From contig JBFMHP010000017.1 in the NCBI GenBank assembly GCA_040752855.1, positions 62,001-126,000 on the forward strand: a DNA stretch of 64,000 nt. The letters are read 5' to 3'. Position 1 is the stretch's first letter; every line of letters starts with the position of its first letter. Positions 17,459-25,701 of the stretch are shown piece after piece. This DNA is from JBFMHP01 sp040752855 (lineage in GTDB: Bacteria > Pseudomonadota > Gammaproteobacteria > RBG-16-57-12). A model generated the notes under the pieces. It saw only the letters and a list, made by a program, of their open reading frames with translations. It did not search any database and was not told the DNA's origin. The translations under genes and the position numbers were made by a program.

Positions 17459-17974
17459 CTATCGCGATTCGGCCGGGGCCTTGAGATATTTCACCTTGCG
17501 GGCGGCGAGCTTGCCCGCCTGCGCAAAGGTCTGCGCCTCCTGCGCCGGCACGCCGAAGGACTCGGCGCGTTTGAGTTCCGCTTCATTGAATTGCGCGCTC
17601 TTGAGTTCCTGTTCGTTCAGGCCGCGGATGCCTGTCGTCGCCACCACTTGTCCGGTGCCCGCGCGACCGGAGGCGAGATTGGCCACGCCTGTGGCGGTGG
17701 AAGTCGCCGAGGCCTTTTTCGCCTCGCCGCGGCGCACATTGAGCATGCGCACCCAACCCTTAGCACCCTTGGCGCTTTTGACCTGATACCACGCCCCCTC
17801 GCGTTTGAGGATCTCGATCTTGTCGCCGGTGGCGAGCTTGCCGAGGGCCTTGGCGTCGCGAAACGGTTCGGCCTTGAGCTCATCGGCCTTGATCATCGAT
17901 CCGGTCTCCGCGCCCCAAGCCACGCTGGCCGCACCCAGCAGGACGGCACAGATAGTTGCAAAAAATCTTTTCAT
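17459..17974 (-). CDS. Exported SH3-domain protein
   Basis: 171 residues from ATG 17974. Signal peptide 1-21 (ending VAWG). Residues 25-80 match a bacterial SH3 domain: ELKAEPFRDAKALGKLATGDKIEILKREGAWYQVK then GWVRMLNV. The rest is low-complexity, then a helical tail. Bacterial SH3 domains often bind wall peptides or partner proteins. The start overlaps the CHASE2 stop by 4 bp (ATGA), and the M48 protease follows by 9 bp, so the three genes are coupled. The combination suggests an envelope-sensing unit, by inference. Confidence 0.85.
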   Translation of the reverse strand: MKRFFATICAVLLGAASVAWGAETGSMIKADELKAEPFRDAKALGKLATGDKIEILKREGAWYQVKSAKGAKGWVRMLNVRRGEAKKASATSTATGVANLASGRAGTGQVVATTGIRGLNEQELKSAQFNEAELKRAESFGVPAQEAQTFAQAGKLAARKVKYLKAPAESR

Positions 17975-19668
17975 GATGAGCGTCTCCTCTCCCACTCCAA
18001 CATGGTCTCCGCCAATAACGCGCGCCAGTGCGCGCCGGCCGCCGCTCCGCCCGGGATCGATCCTTCGCGGATCACCCAGCGGGTTTCATTATCCGAACTC
18101 GCATCATACTCGCGCAATAGCTTCCGCAAGGCCGCGGTCACGGTATCGGCATCCTCCCGCACGCGCGCCTGCGCGGCCTCATCCGGCGCCAGCCAGGTCA
18201 CTACGAGATAGTTTTCATACAAGCTCCAGATCCCCTTCTGCTCGCCGACGAGCCGTTCGATGCTTTTTCCCTGAATACCGGCCTGCGCCAGCTGCTTGCG
18301 GATCTGCTCCTTGGTCTTCTCGCCGAGAATGGCGATCGACTCGGGCAGATCGATCAACATCAGCAGCGCGCGCTGCTCGCCCTGCCCCCGTTGCGAGAGG
18401 CGCACGGCGCTCATCTCCAACGCCTTGCCGGTGACGTAGGCATAGAGCCGCGCGATGGTGAAATACGCCAGGCCGATGGTCACCGGGCCGGTGAGATTGA
18501 TGTAAGTCGTGGTCAGATTGATGCTGGCGTAGGTGATGGCCAGCAGGATGAGCTGCGAGGCGCCGAACAGCCGGTCGATTTTTTCGCGCCCCACGTTGCG
18601 GTAAAAACCCCAGGCGGTCGCCCACAGGATCGCCATGGTGATGAGGAAATACACCAAGCGTCCCTCCGGAAACCGCAGGTAGTCGCCGTGCTTGAAGTTG
18701 TCGATCGCCGTGGCGAGGATCTCGACGCCCGGATAGAGCTTGGCCAGCGGCGTGGGTTTGATGTCGAACAGGCTCGGCGCGGTCGAGCCGATCAGCACGA
18801 TCTTGCCGGTGAACTCATCGGCCGGCCGTTTCTTATCCCGGCTGAGCATATCGAAATAGACATCACTGAATGTGACATAGCGGTAGGTAAACGGCTTGCC
18901 GCGCCAGTTCAGCAGCACCTCGCGCGCCGGCGGCTCCGGCAAGCCGAGCGCCTGGATGGTGCGCAGCGGCAACGACGGAATCTTCCAGCCGTAGTCGTCG
19001 CGATAGACCGCATATTTGCGCACCACCCCGTCGGGATCGGGATCGATGTTGTGCAGCCCCAGCCGCCCGCCCTGCATGATCGAGGCAAAGGGCGGCAGGA
19101 TCACGGCGACCTTGGCATCCGGCAGTGCATGCTCGCCGAGCGGCGTGACCCCGGGGATCATCTCCGGCCGGATCTCGCTCAAGGCATCGCTGGCGGAATC
19201 CAGCCGCAGCATGGGAAAGAAGGTGTTGGTGGTCGCTGCGACGGCGGCATCGAAATAGGCATCGCTGTCGGGATTGTATACGTCGGGATCGCTGAACAGG
19301 ATGTCGAAGACCACCGCCTTGGGCTGCTGCTCTTCGAGCTTCTCCAGGAATTCGCCCAGCACCTGGCGCGGCCAGGGCCAGCGGCCGTACTCCTGCCCCA
19401 TCGCCGCGAGGCTCGCCTCGTTGATATCGACGATCACGATATCCGGGTCCGCCTGCGGAACGATCAGCCGGTGCCGCACCAGGGTATCGAAGGTTGCCTG
19501 GCGCAGGTTGGCGGTGTAATGAACCACCAGGCTGTCGAATACCACCAGCACGCTGAAAAGCGCCGCGAGATACAGATAGAAATTGTTCTTCCACTTCTGC
19601 GCCAAGACTTCGGTGAGATCCTTGAAGGCGGTGCGCAATTTGAGCGTGAACTGGGTAGAGCGTTTCAT
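17971..19668 (-). CDS. CHASE2 domain sensor protein without a recognisable output domain
   Basis: 565 residues from ATG 19668; ATG 19698 would add 10, and neither has a good ribosome-binding site. One N-terminal membrane segment (about 30-50), then a periplasmic CHASE2 domain: IVIVDINEASLAAMGQEYGRWPWPR, VVFDILFSDPD, FTGKIVLIGSTAPSLFD and GVEILATAIDNF. Three membrane segments follow (about 330-420). CHASE2 proteins usually carry a cyclase, kinase or diguanylate cyclase; here about 150 C-terminal residues show none I recognise. The role is probably signal transfer across the inner membrane to an unknown output. Confidence 0.85.
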   Translation of the reverse strand: MKRSTQFTLKLRTAFKDLTEVLAQKWKNNFYLYLAALFSVLVVFDSLVVHYTANLRQATFDTLVRHRLIVPQADPDIVIVDINEASLAAMGQEYGRWPWPRQVLGEFLEKLEEQQPKAVVFDILFSDPDVYNPDSDAYFDAAVAATTNTFFPMLRLDSASDALSEIRPEMIPGVTPLGEHALPDAKVAVILPPFASIMQGGRLGLHNIDPDPDGVVRKYAVYRDDYGWKIPSLPLRTIQALGLPEPPAREVLLNWRGKPFTYRYVTFSDVYFDMLSRDKKRPADEFTGKIVLIGSTAPSLFDIKPTPLAKLYPGVEILATAIDNFKHGDYLRFPEGRLVYFLITMAILWATAWGFYRNVGREKIDRLFGASQLILLAITYASINLTTTYINLTGPVTIGLAYFTIARLYAYVTGKALEMSAVRLSQRGQGEQRALLMLIDLPESIAILGEKTKEQIRKQLAQAGIQGKSIERLVGEQKGIWSLYENYLVVTWLAPDEAAQARVREDADTVTAALRKLLREYDASSDNETRWVIREGSIPGGAAAGAHWRALLAETMLEWERRRSS

Positions 19669-19763
19669 GCAGAGGCATCCGGAACGAACGAACCTCATTA
19701 TGCCATCAGCGCCGCCGGAAAGAACCGGTGGGCGATCACAAACGTCCCGAAGGCAAATGAGGA

Positions 19764-22613
19764 TCAGGCGCGCTGCAAGTCCGGCTCACCGCAATGGCTC
19801 AGGATGTAGCGACGCGCGGCATCACGCAGCTTCAACGCAATCGCCCAATCATCCTCGGCGGCATCCCGCCGGACATCCCGGGGATGAATCGGCGCACCGA
19901 TCCACACCGTAATCGCGCCGTGCCGCGCATGCGTTCCATCGCCGCGCAGGGTGGCGCGCGCCCCGCGGATGGCGATCGGCACGACCGGCACCCCGGCCTG
20001 CGCCGCCGCCACAAACGCCCCCATGTGAAACGGCATCAATCCGGCGAGGCGGGTGAAGGTGCCTTCCGGAAAAAATAGCAGTGAGTTGCCGGCGCGCACG
20101 CATTGCACCAGGCGTTGCGCGTCGAGCGCGCTCTGCTGTTGATCGAATCGTTCGACGAACTCCGCCTGGATACGCTGCAAAAAGATCCGCGATACCGCCC
20201 CCTGCAACAGCTCGGCCTTGGCGACGAAACGGAAGCGGCGACCGAGCGCCGCAATCACAATCGGTCCGTCGAGATAACTGGCGTGATTGGCCACGAACAC
20301 ACAGGGCCGCGCGCCGTCTTCGAGCCGCTCCCGTCCGTGCACCTTGAGCGCGGTGCACGACCCGCGCGCCAGCGCGCGCACCCCGGCGCGCATCGCGGCC
20401 CAGCGCCAGGACAGGCGCGGTGATACCGCCACCGCCGTCCACACGATCGGAGCGATGCTCCAGAACAGCGCGCGTGCGTATCCGCTGTATGCAATCACCG
20501 CCAGATAGTGCCGTGCCCGCCGCAGCACCGGCGGAAGGCTGCCGAGCATCACCCGCGCGAGCTGCCAGCGCGGACTGCGCGGCGTTTTTCCGATCAAGCC
20601 GCGCTCATACAGCTCCCGGCACGCGGCGCGCCGGATCTTGCCGCTCGAGGTTTTGAGCACCGCGCCGGGCGCGGCGAGCACCACCTCGTCGGCCGACGTC
20701 TCGGCAAGATCGATGGCGAGCGCGTTGATGCGCTCGCGCAGGCGGCTGAGCTCCGCAGGCTCCGTTAGCCGGGTCTCCGCGATCACCACCAGCCGTTCGC
20801 TGGCGGTGGCCGGATCGGAGCTGGCGAACACGGCCACGCGCCCCTTGCGAATCCCCGGGATATCCCCGATCGCCGCCTCCAGTTCATCGGGATAGATGTT
20901 GCGGCCGGCGCGGATGATCATGTCTTTGATGCGCCCGGTGATATACACCTCGCCATCCGCCAGATACGCGAGATCGCCGGAGTTCAACCACGCGCCGCTG
21001 AACAGCCCCGCCGTTTGTTCCGGATTGCGGTAATAGCCGCTGGTGCAGGACGGTCCGCAGCATTGCAGCTGTCCGACGCGGCGCTCGGGCAGCTCGTGAT
21101 CGAGCCGATCGACCACGCGGACTTGATGATCGGCCAACACATGGCCGCACGCGGCAAAGCGCAGCACATGGGCATCGCCCGCGTCAGCCGGTTCGGCAAC
21201 GCCGGAATGCATGAATACATCGCGCTTGATGTGATCCACGCGCATGCCGCGGCCCAGCGGCGGGAAGCACAAGCCCACCGCGCACTCGGCCAGACCATAC
21301 ACCGGCATGAGCGCCTCGGCACGTAGGCCGCAGTCCTTGAAGCGTTGCTGGAAACGCTGCATCGTGTCCGGACTGACGGCCTCGGCGCCATTGAAAGCCG
21401 CGCGCCAGCTATCGAGCCGCAATCCCTTGAGATCCTCGTCCTCGATCCGGCGCAGACAAAGCTCGTAGCCGAAATTCGGCGCCGCGGACAAGGTGGCACG
21501 GTAACGATGGATCGCCCAGAGCCAGCGCCGCGGATGGGTCAAGAAATCCAGCGGCGGCATGCTCACCAGCGTGACCGCATGCGTGAGACTGCCAAGCCAG
21601 GCGCCGATCAACCCCATGTCGTGATACAGCGGCAGCCAGCTGACGAAGATATCGCTGCTGTCGGCTTGAATCGCCGCGCCCATGGCACGGATGTTCGCAA
21701 GCAGATTGGCGTGGGTCAGCACCACGCCCTTGGGATGGCCCGTGCTCCCGGAGGTGTATTGCAACAAGGCGATATCCTGCGGGCCGGCTGCGGCGAGACG
21801 TGCCGGTTCGGCAGACTCCTCGAGCTCGCGCACCGTGACCACATGACGCAAGGTTTCCACATGCGACTTGAGCAACTGCGCAATGCCGCGCGCCTCGGGC
21901 ACAGTAATCAAGGTGGCGGCACGGCAATTGGCGAGGATGCCGGCATGCCGGCGCAGATGATCCTCGATCTGGGAGGGACGCGCCGGCGGATAGAGCGGAA
22001 CCGGAATGGCGCCGAGCAAGAGGATGGCGAAAAAACTGAAGAAATATTCCTGACACGTCGGCAGCATCAGGGCCGCCGCCTCACCGGCCTCCACGTCGCG
22101 CCGCTGCAATCCCGCCGCGATCCGCAGGGCGCCGTCCCACAGCTGGCGATAGGTAATGGCCTCGCCTTCATCCGTCTCGCTATAAAAGCGTATGTGTATG
22201 CGGTCAGGATGCCGCGCGACGTGCCACTGCAACACCTCGACCAAGGTCTGCGCCTCGGGCGGGGCCGCGGCCGCCTTTGCGGCAACGAAAGGAATGGCTT
22301 CAGGGAGCGCGCGCGCAACGCGCGCAACACCGGCGCTGAGCAGCGCACGCAACAGTTCGCGCGGGGTTTCCGCGTCAGCGACCACACGCTCGGGCAGGCT
22401 GACCGAGAAGTGCCGCTCGATGCGCGCGATCAACTCCACCTTCGCCAGACTGTCAAAACCGAGTTCACGCGCAAGCAGGCTGTCGAGCGTCACAGCGCCT
22501 GCGGCTGTGCGCTGCGGGTGGAGCTCCGCCGCCAGCTCCCGCACGATCCGCAGCAACTGCACCGCGGAATCCGCGACGTCCTCACCATCGTGATGCCGGG
22601 TGGTCTGCTGCAT
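19764..22613 (-). CDS. Acyl carrier protein - AMP-dependent acyl ligase - PlsC acyltransferase fusion
   Basis: 949 residues from ATG 22613, with GGAG six bases upstream. Residues 20-95 are an acyl carrier domain with the phosphopantetheine serine in LGFDSL (Ser55). Residues 120-690 are an ANL-superfamily adenylating enzyme, nearest to the fatty acyl-AMP ligase type: YTSGSTGHPKG (286-296), SWLPLYHDMGLIG, TGRIKDMIIRAGRNIYP. The C-terminal 230 residues are a PlsC acyltransferase with NHASYLDG near 770 and FFPEGTF. The chain could activate a free fatty acid, load it on its own ACP domain and transfer it to a lysophospholipid. E. coli Aas joins similar activities in the opposite order, without an ACP. 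Confidence 0.88.
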   Translation of the reverse strand: MQQTTRHHDGEDVADSAVQLLRIVRELAAELHPQRTAAGAVTLDSLLARELGFDSLAKVELIARIERHFSVSLPERVVADAETPRELLRALLSAGVARVARALPEAIPFVAAKAAAAPPEAQTLVEVLQWHVARHPDRIHIRFYSETDEGEAITYRQLWDGALRIAAGLQRRDVEAGEAAALMLPTCQEYFFSFFAILLLGAIPVPLYPPARPSQIEDHLRRHAGILANCRAATLITVPEARGIAQLLKSHVETLRHVVTVRELEESAEPARLAAAGPQDIALLQYTSGSTGHPKGVVLTHANLLANIRAMGAAIQADSSDIFVSWLPLYHDMGLIGAWLGSLTHAVTLVSMPPLDFLTHPRRWLWAIHRYRATLSAAPNFGYELCLRRIEDEDLKGLRLDSWRAAFNGAEAVSPDTMQRFQQRFKDCGLRAEALMPVYGLAECAVGLCFPPLGRGMRVDHIKRDVFMHSGVAEPADAGDAHVLRFAACGHVLADHQVRVVDRLDHELPERRVGQLQCCGPSCTSGYYRNPEQTAGLFSGAWLNSGDLAYLADGEVYITGRIKDMIIRAGRNIYPDELEAAIGDIPGIRKGRVAVFASSDPATASERLVVIAETRLTEPAELSRLRERINALAIDLAETSADEVVLAAPGAVLKTSSGKIRRAACRELYERGLIGKTPRSPRWQLARVMLGSLPPVLRRARHYLAVIAYSGYARALFWSIAPIVWTAVAVSPRLSWRWAAMRAGVRALARGSCTALKVHGRERLEDGARPCVFVANHASYLDGPIVIAALGRRFRFVAKAELLQGAVSRIFLQRIQAEFVERFDQQQSALDAQRLVQCVRAGNSLLFFPEGTFTRLAGLMPFHMGAFVAAAQAGVPVVPIAIRGARATLRGDGTHARHGAITVWIGAPIHPRDVRRDAAEDDWAIALKLRDAARRYILSHCGEPDLQRA

Positions 22614-22882
22614 GCGCGCTCCGCTGGCTTGGCAATCCACATTTGAGTCTAGCAGATCGGTCCGCGACGGACCGCGCAAGCCGGTACCCTCGTCGCTGCG
22701 GATGCTATTCTCCTCAGCCCCGCATTTTTTTCTCAGGCAGTCACCGCGTTTTCGCGCATCTCGAAAACGATTATCTGATCTCCCGTAGTGACCAAGCACC
22801 ACACAAACAAAGCCTCACCCAGTACCAGACGCGAAATACTGCGGCAGGACCTTCGACATCGCGCCCTGCGCGGGCTAGCCGG

Positions 22883-23311
22883 CTAACCCTGGCTCTGCAC
22901 CCAGCGCACGATGTCTGCCGCCCCCATCGCCCCGGCCTGACGCGCGGCTTCACGCCCGCCGCGGAATAGCACCAGGGTCGGAATGCTGCGGATGTTGTAC
23001 TGGGCGCCGAGCGGCTGCTCCGCTTCGGTGTTCACCTTGGCCAAGCGAATCGCGGGCTCGAGTTGCCGCGCGGCCTGGGCAAACTGCGGCGCCATCATCT
23101 TGCACGGGCCGCACCACGGCGCCCAGAAATCGACCAGCACCGGTATATCGCTGCGGCCGATGTGTTGCTGAAAATTGCTGGCATTCAGCTCCACCGGATG
23201 GGCGGTAAACAACGACTGGCGACATTTGCCGCATTTTGGTCCATCGCCCAGCCGTTCGGCGGGGATGCGGTTGACGGCGTCGCAATGCGGACAAACAAGA
23301 TGTATCGACAT
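22883..23311 (-). CDS. trxC: Thioredoxin 2 (TrxC), zinc-ribbon thioredoxin
   Basis: 142 residues. The N-terminal zinc ribbon has CPHC (7-10) and CGKC (27-30); the thioredoxin fold carries WCGPC at 66-70, reduced by thioredoxin reductase (trxB is at 53143). The start ATG at 23311 is preceded by GGAGG eight bases away; ATG 23317 would leave too little space. Cytoplasmic disulfide reductase, in many bacteria induced by oxidative stress and, through its zinc ribbon, redox-responsive. No operator is recognisable upstream. It is monocistronic by layout. Confidence 0.95.
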   Translation of the reverse strand: MSIHLVCPHCDAVNRIPAERLGDGPKCGKCRQSLFTAHPVELNASNFQQHIGRSDIPVLVDFWAPWCGPCKMMAPQFAQAARQLEPAIRLAKVNTEAEQPLGAQYNIRSIPTLVLFRGGREAARQAGAMGAADIVRWVQSQG

Positions 23312-23421
23312 GTGCATGGCCTCCACTCATTCTTGCAACAGTTTACCGATGCGTGGTCCGAGATAACACTCGACTGCTGCTGACAACGCCGGCGCCTGTC
23401 CCATTCATTTGCTCACCGCAA

Positions 23422-23456
23422 CAAAAAAGGCGGTGGTCGATTTGACCACCGCCCTT
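23422..23456 (-). terminator. Intrinsic terminator downstream of tRNA-Ser
   Basis: GGCGGTGGTC and GACCACCGCC form a perfect 10-bp stem around five bases. On the minus strand it is followed by TTTTTTG. It lies 9 bp after the tRNA 3' end. Confidence 0.85.
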
Positions 23457-23464
23457 CTTTTTCA

Positions 23465-23553
23465 TGGCGGAGAGCGAGGGATTCGAACCCCCGGAAGGGT
23501 AAACCTTCAACGGTTTTCAAGACCGCCGCTTTCGACCGCTCAGCCAGCTCTCC
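23465..23553 (-). tRNA. tRNA-Ser (anticodon UGA)
   Basis: On the minus strand the acceptor strands GGAGAGC and GCTCTCC pair over seven positions, followed by G and an encoded CCA. The T arm has GGTTCGAATCC. The anticodon loop is CTTGAAA on stem GCGGT/ACCGT, giving anticodon TGA, which reads UCA and related Ser codons. The long variable arm expected of serine tRNA is present. A terminator follows directly. Confidence 0.95.
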
Positions 23554-23851
23554 AAGAAACTCAAATTTTATCGCGCCATCCAGCAACTCTGTTGCGGATC
23601 GGGGCGGGTCTCAAGCGTCGGGGTGCCCGGCCGCTTGCTGATACCTCATAGCATTGCTTCAAGCCAGGCTGGGCCTGTTTGAAGGAGCGCAAATCATAAC
23701 AAAAGGCCGCCAGCTCTGCCAAGCGCTTTTGCCGGTCGGAATGGCTCTAAAAAAACCGCCAGGGAACTGATATCGCGAGGGGCTACTTGCCGCTGGCGGG
23801 GCATAATTCGGTGCACACACCTGCCCCTGCCAACCTCCCTCTTTGAATCTT

Positions 23852-23938
23852 TCAGTACACCATCCACATTTTGGTCACGATTAAGCTGAGCATCGCAATC
23901 AACGCCAGTATCACCATATCAATCAGGTAGTTCGTCAT
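23852..23938 (-). CDS. 28-residue single-span membrane miniprotein
   Basis: A 28-codon gene with a near-ideal AAGGAG seven bases before ATG 23938. The product begins MTNYLIDMVILAL and is almost wholly one hydrophobic helix, ending KMWMVY. It fits the class of small membrane proteins that regulate larger membrane complexes. It lies 137 bp downstream of the 443-residue unknown gene on the same strand, so it may be the last gene of that cluster or stand alone. No family is recognised. The strong ribosome-binding site is the main evidence that it is translated. Confidence 0.55.
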   Translation of the reverse strand: MTNYLIDMVILALIAMLSLIVTKMWMVY

Positions 23939-24075
23939 ATACAACTCCTTTTGGTTGCTGAGACGATCGGAATTACCGATACACGCCCGTGAGCGGCTGT
24001 CAGAGCCAGCTTTTCGGATACAAAAAGGTCCATCCCTGGACCTGTCAACATCCATGTTGCATAACCACGCCGGTC

Positions 24076-25407
24076 TTACGCCGGCTCGGGCTCCTCTTCT
24101 CCAACCGGACAACAACGGTATTCCTGGGCCTTGTCGAGCAGCTCGATTTCGCGTTTGAGTTTTTCGTTTTCCAGGCGCATGCGTTCGAGCTCCAGCTCGA
24201 TGCGCTTTTCCAACGCGGGCTCACACGTGCAGCAGTTGTCGAGACATCCCTTGACCAGCACGCCCGGCGTCGGGAGGATCTCCTCGCGCTCCCATGACAG
24301 CTCGGCGATGATCTTCTCGCTCGGCCGGCCGGTTTTCGGATCGAGCAGGCCGGCGGCAACCAGCTCCTTGTCGAGCTGCGCCAAAGCGGCCGTGCGAACA
24401 TTCGCCGGAATCGGCTGTGCGACCACGGCCGCTGCCGAAAACGATGCGCGAGCCATCAGCCCGCCCGCCACCTCGCCCTGCGCAAGATGCAGCCGTTGCA
24501 GCGCGCTGGTGCGCGCCATGTCTTCCACTTCGAGACGTTTCGCGCTGGCGGCACCAATCGCCTGCGGCATTACCATGACGCGCCCGGAGACATCCACCGG
24601 CGGCCGCTGATAGGCGCCGACCGGCGCCGCGGGGTCGTCCACGTATCGTTGAATGGCGACCAAACGGAAACGGATTTTTTGCACCTTGTTGATCTTGTGA
24701 AACAGATAAGTCACCGCATGGCAGCGATTGGGATTGCGAAAAACGCGCGATGCCGATTCGAAATGATCCTCGGATTGACCTTCGGCATGCGTGCGGCTTT
24801 GCACCTCGCCGATGGCGGTGCTGCTCTTGGCGCGCACCCCGGAGGCCACGTACGAGGATGAGGCCTCGGCGTGCTGCGACAGATTGCGCGCAAAACTCAT
24901 GGTCGAGCTGGCGTCATAGCTGCCGCCGCCTCCGCCGCCACCGATTTGTATGATGCCGAGATTGAGACTGGCACCGCCCCCGCCTTCGGCCCAGGACTCT
25001 TCGTAGCTGCTCGACACCGCGCCGCTTTCGCTCACGGTGAGATCGCTCAACGAGCGCGACATCGCGGCGGTATAGAACGACTCCTCCGACGTCGTTTCAT
25101 GCCGGTAGGCAAGCTGCGACTCCGTGTCGTATGACCAGCGCGAGTGGCGATCGCTGGTAAACAGCCGCACTTCTTCACCCGGCAGCAAGGTGGTCGAATA
25201 CACCGGATCACCCAGCACCAGCGGCCCGGAGCACCGCTCCAGCCTGTAGTGCAGCACTACCTCCATCTTGATCGGCTCCCGCTGATTCCCCACCCGCACA
25301 CGATAGGGAACGCGATAGCGAAAGTTGAGCGTGTCGCAGATTTCGGCGCGATTGAGCACCGGGCAACACTCCAACTCTGATACCTTGCTTGCAACCATTT
25401 CCTGCAT
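24076..25407 (-). CDS. Unknown protein with Gly-rich loop and C-terminal coiled coil
   Basis: 443 residues from ATG 25407, with AGGAG eight bases upstream. No signal peptide or membrane segment. The N-terminal part is beta-rich (FRYRVPYRVRVGNQREP, then LLPGEEVRLFTSDRHSR). A Ser/Gly-rich section follows, with IIQIGGGGGGGSYD and many serines, then VFRNPNRCHAVTYLFHKINK. Near the C-terminus is a cysteine cluster CLDNCCTCEP and a helix rich in Glu/Leu/Arg (RIELELERMRLENEKLKREIEL), a probable coiled coil. I do not recognise a family. It shares the cysteine-rich ending with the upstream 754-residue protein, 294 bp away, which suggests they act together. Confidence 0.7.
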   Translation of the reverse strand: MQEMVASKVSELECCPVLNRAEICDTLNFRYRVPYRVRVGNQREPIKMEVVLHYRLERCSGPLVLGDPVYSTTLLPGEEVRLFTSDRHSRWSYDTESQLAYRHETTSEESFYTAAMSRSLSDLTVSESGAVSSSYEESWAEGGGGASLNLGIIQIGGGGGGGSYDASSTMSFARNLSQHAEASSSYVASGVRAKSSTAIGEVQSRTHAEGQSEDHFESASRVFRNPNRCHAVTYLFHKINKVQKIRFRLVAIQRYVDDPAAPVGAYQRPPVDVSGRVMVMPQAIGAASAKRLEVEDMARTSALQRLHLAQGEVAGGLMARASFSAAAVVAQPIPANVRTAALAQLDKELVAAGLLDPKTGRPSEKIIAELSWEREEILPTPGVLVKGCLDNCCTCEPALEKRIELELERMRLENEKLKREIELLDKAQEYRCCPVGEEEPEPA

Positions 25408-25612
25408 TGTTTTCTCTCCTCTCATGGATGTTGAAGCGATGACGAGCGCGAACGCTTACGGACTTTTGATCAGAAGCAAATGCTCATCACCTGAGTATCA
25501 GATTATTCTCTGAGCACGTTTTTTCCTGTGAAGGATGGCGATGCCAAGATGTGAAAATTGCCTTGCAACACGGCTGCTGCGAATGATGACAAACACCCGC
25601 GCGTTCTTAGGC

Positions 25613-25651
25613 AAAAAAAATCCCCGCTTCCGGCGCGTCCGGAAAGCGGGG
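25613..25651 (-). terminator. Intrinsic terminator of the 754-residue gene
   Basis: On the minus strand CCCCGCTTTCCGG pairs with CCGGAAGCGGGG (one bulged base) and is followed by ATTTTTTTT. It separates the 754-residue gene from the 443-residue gene, so they are probably separate transcription units. Confidence 0.85.
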
Positions 25652-25701
25652 AAACAGTGCGCGCTCTTGTTTTGGTTATCGGCGCTGTGACATCAGGCGC
25701 T

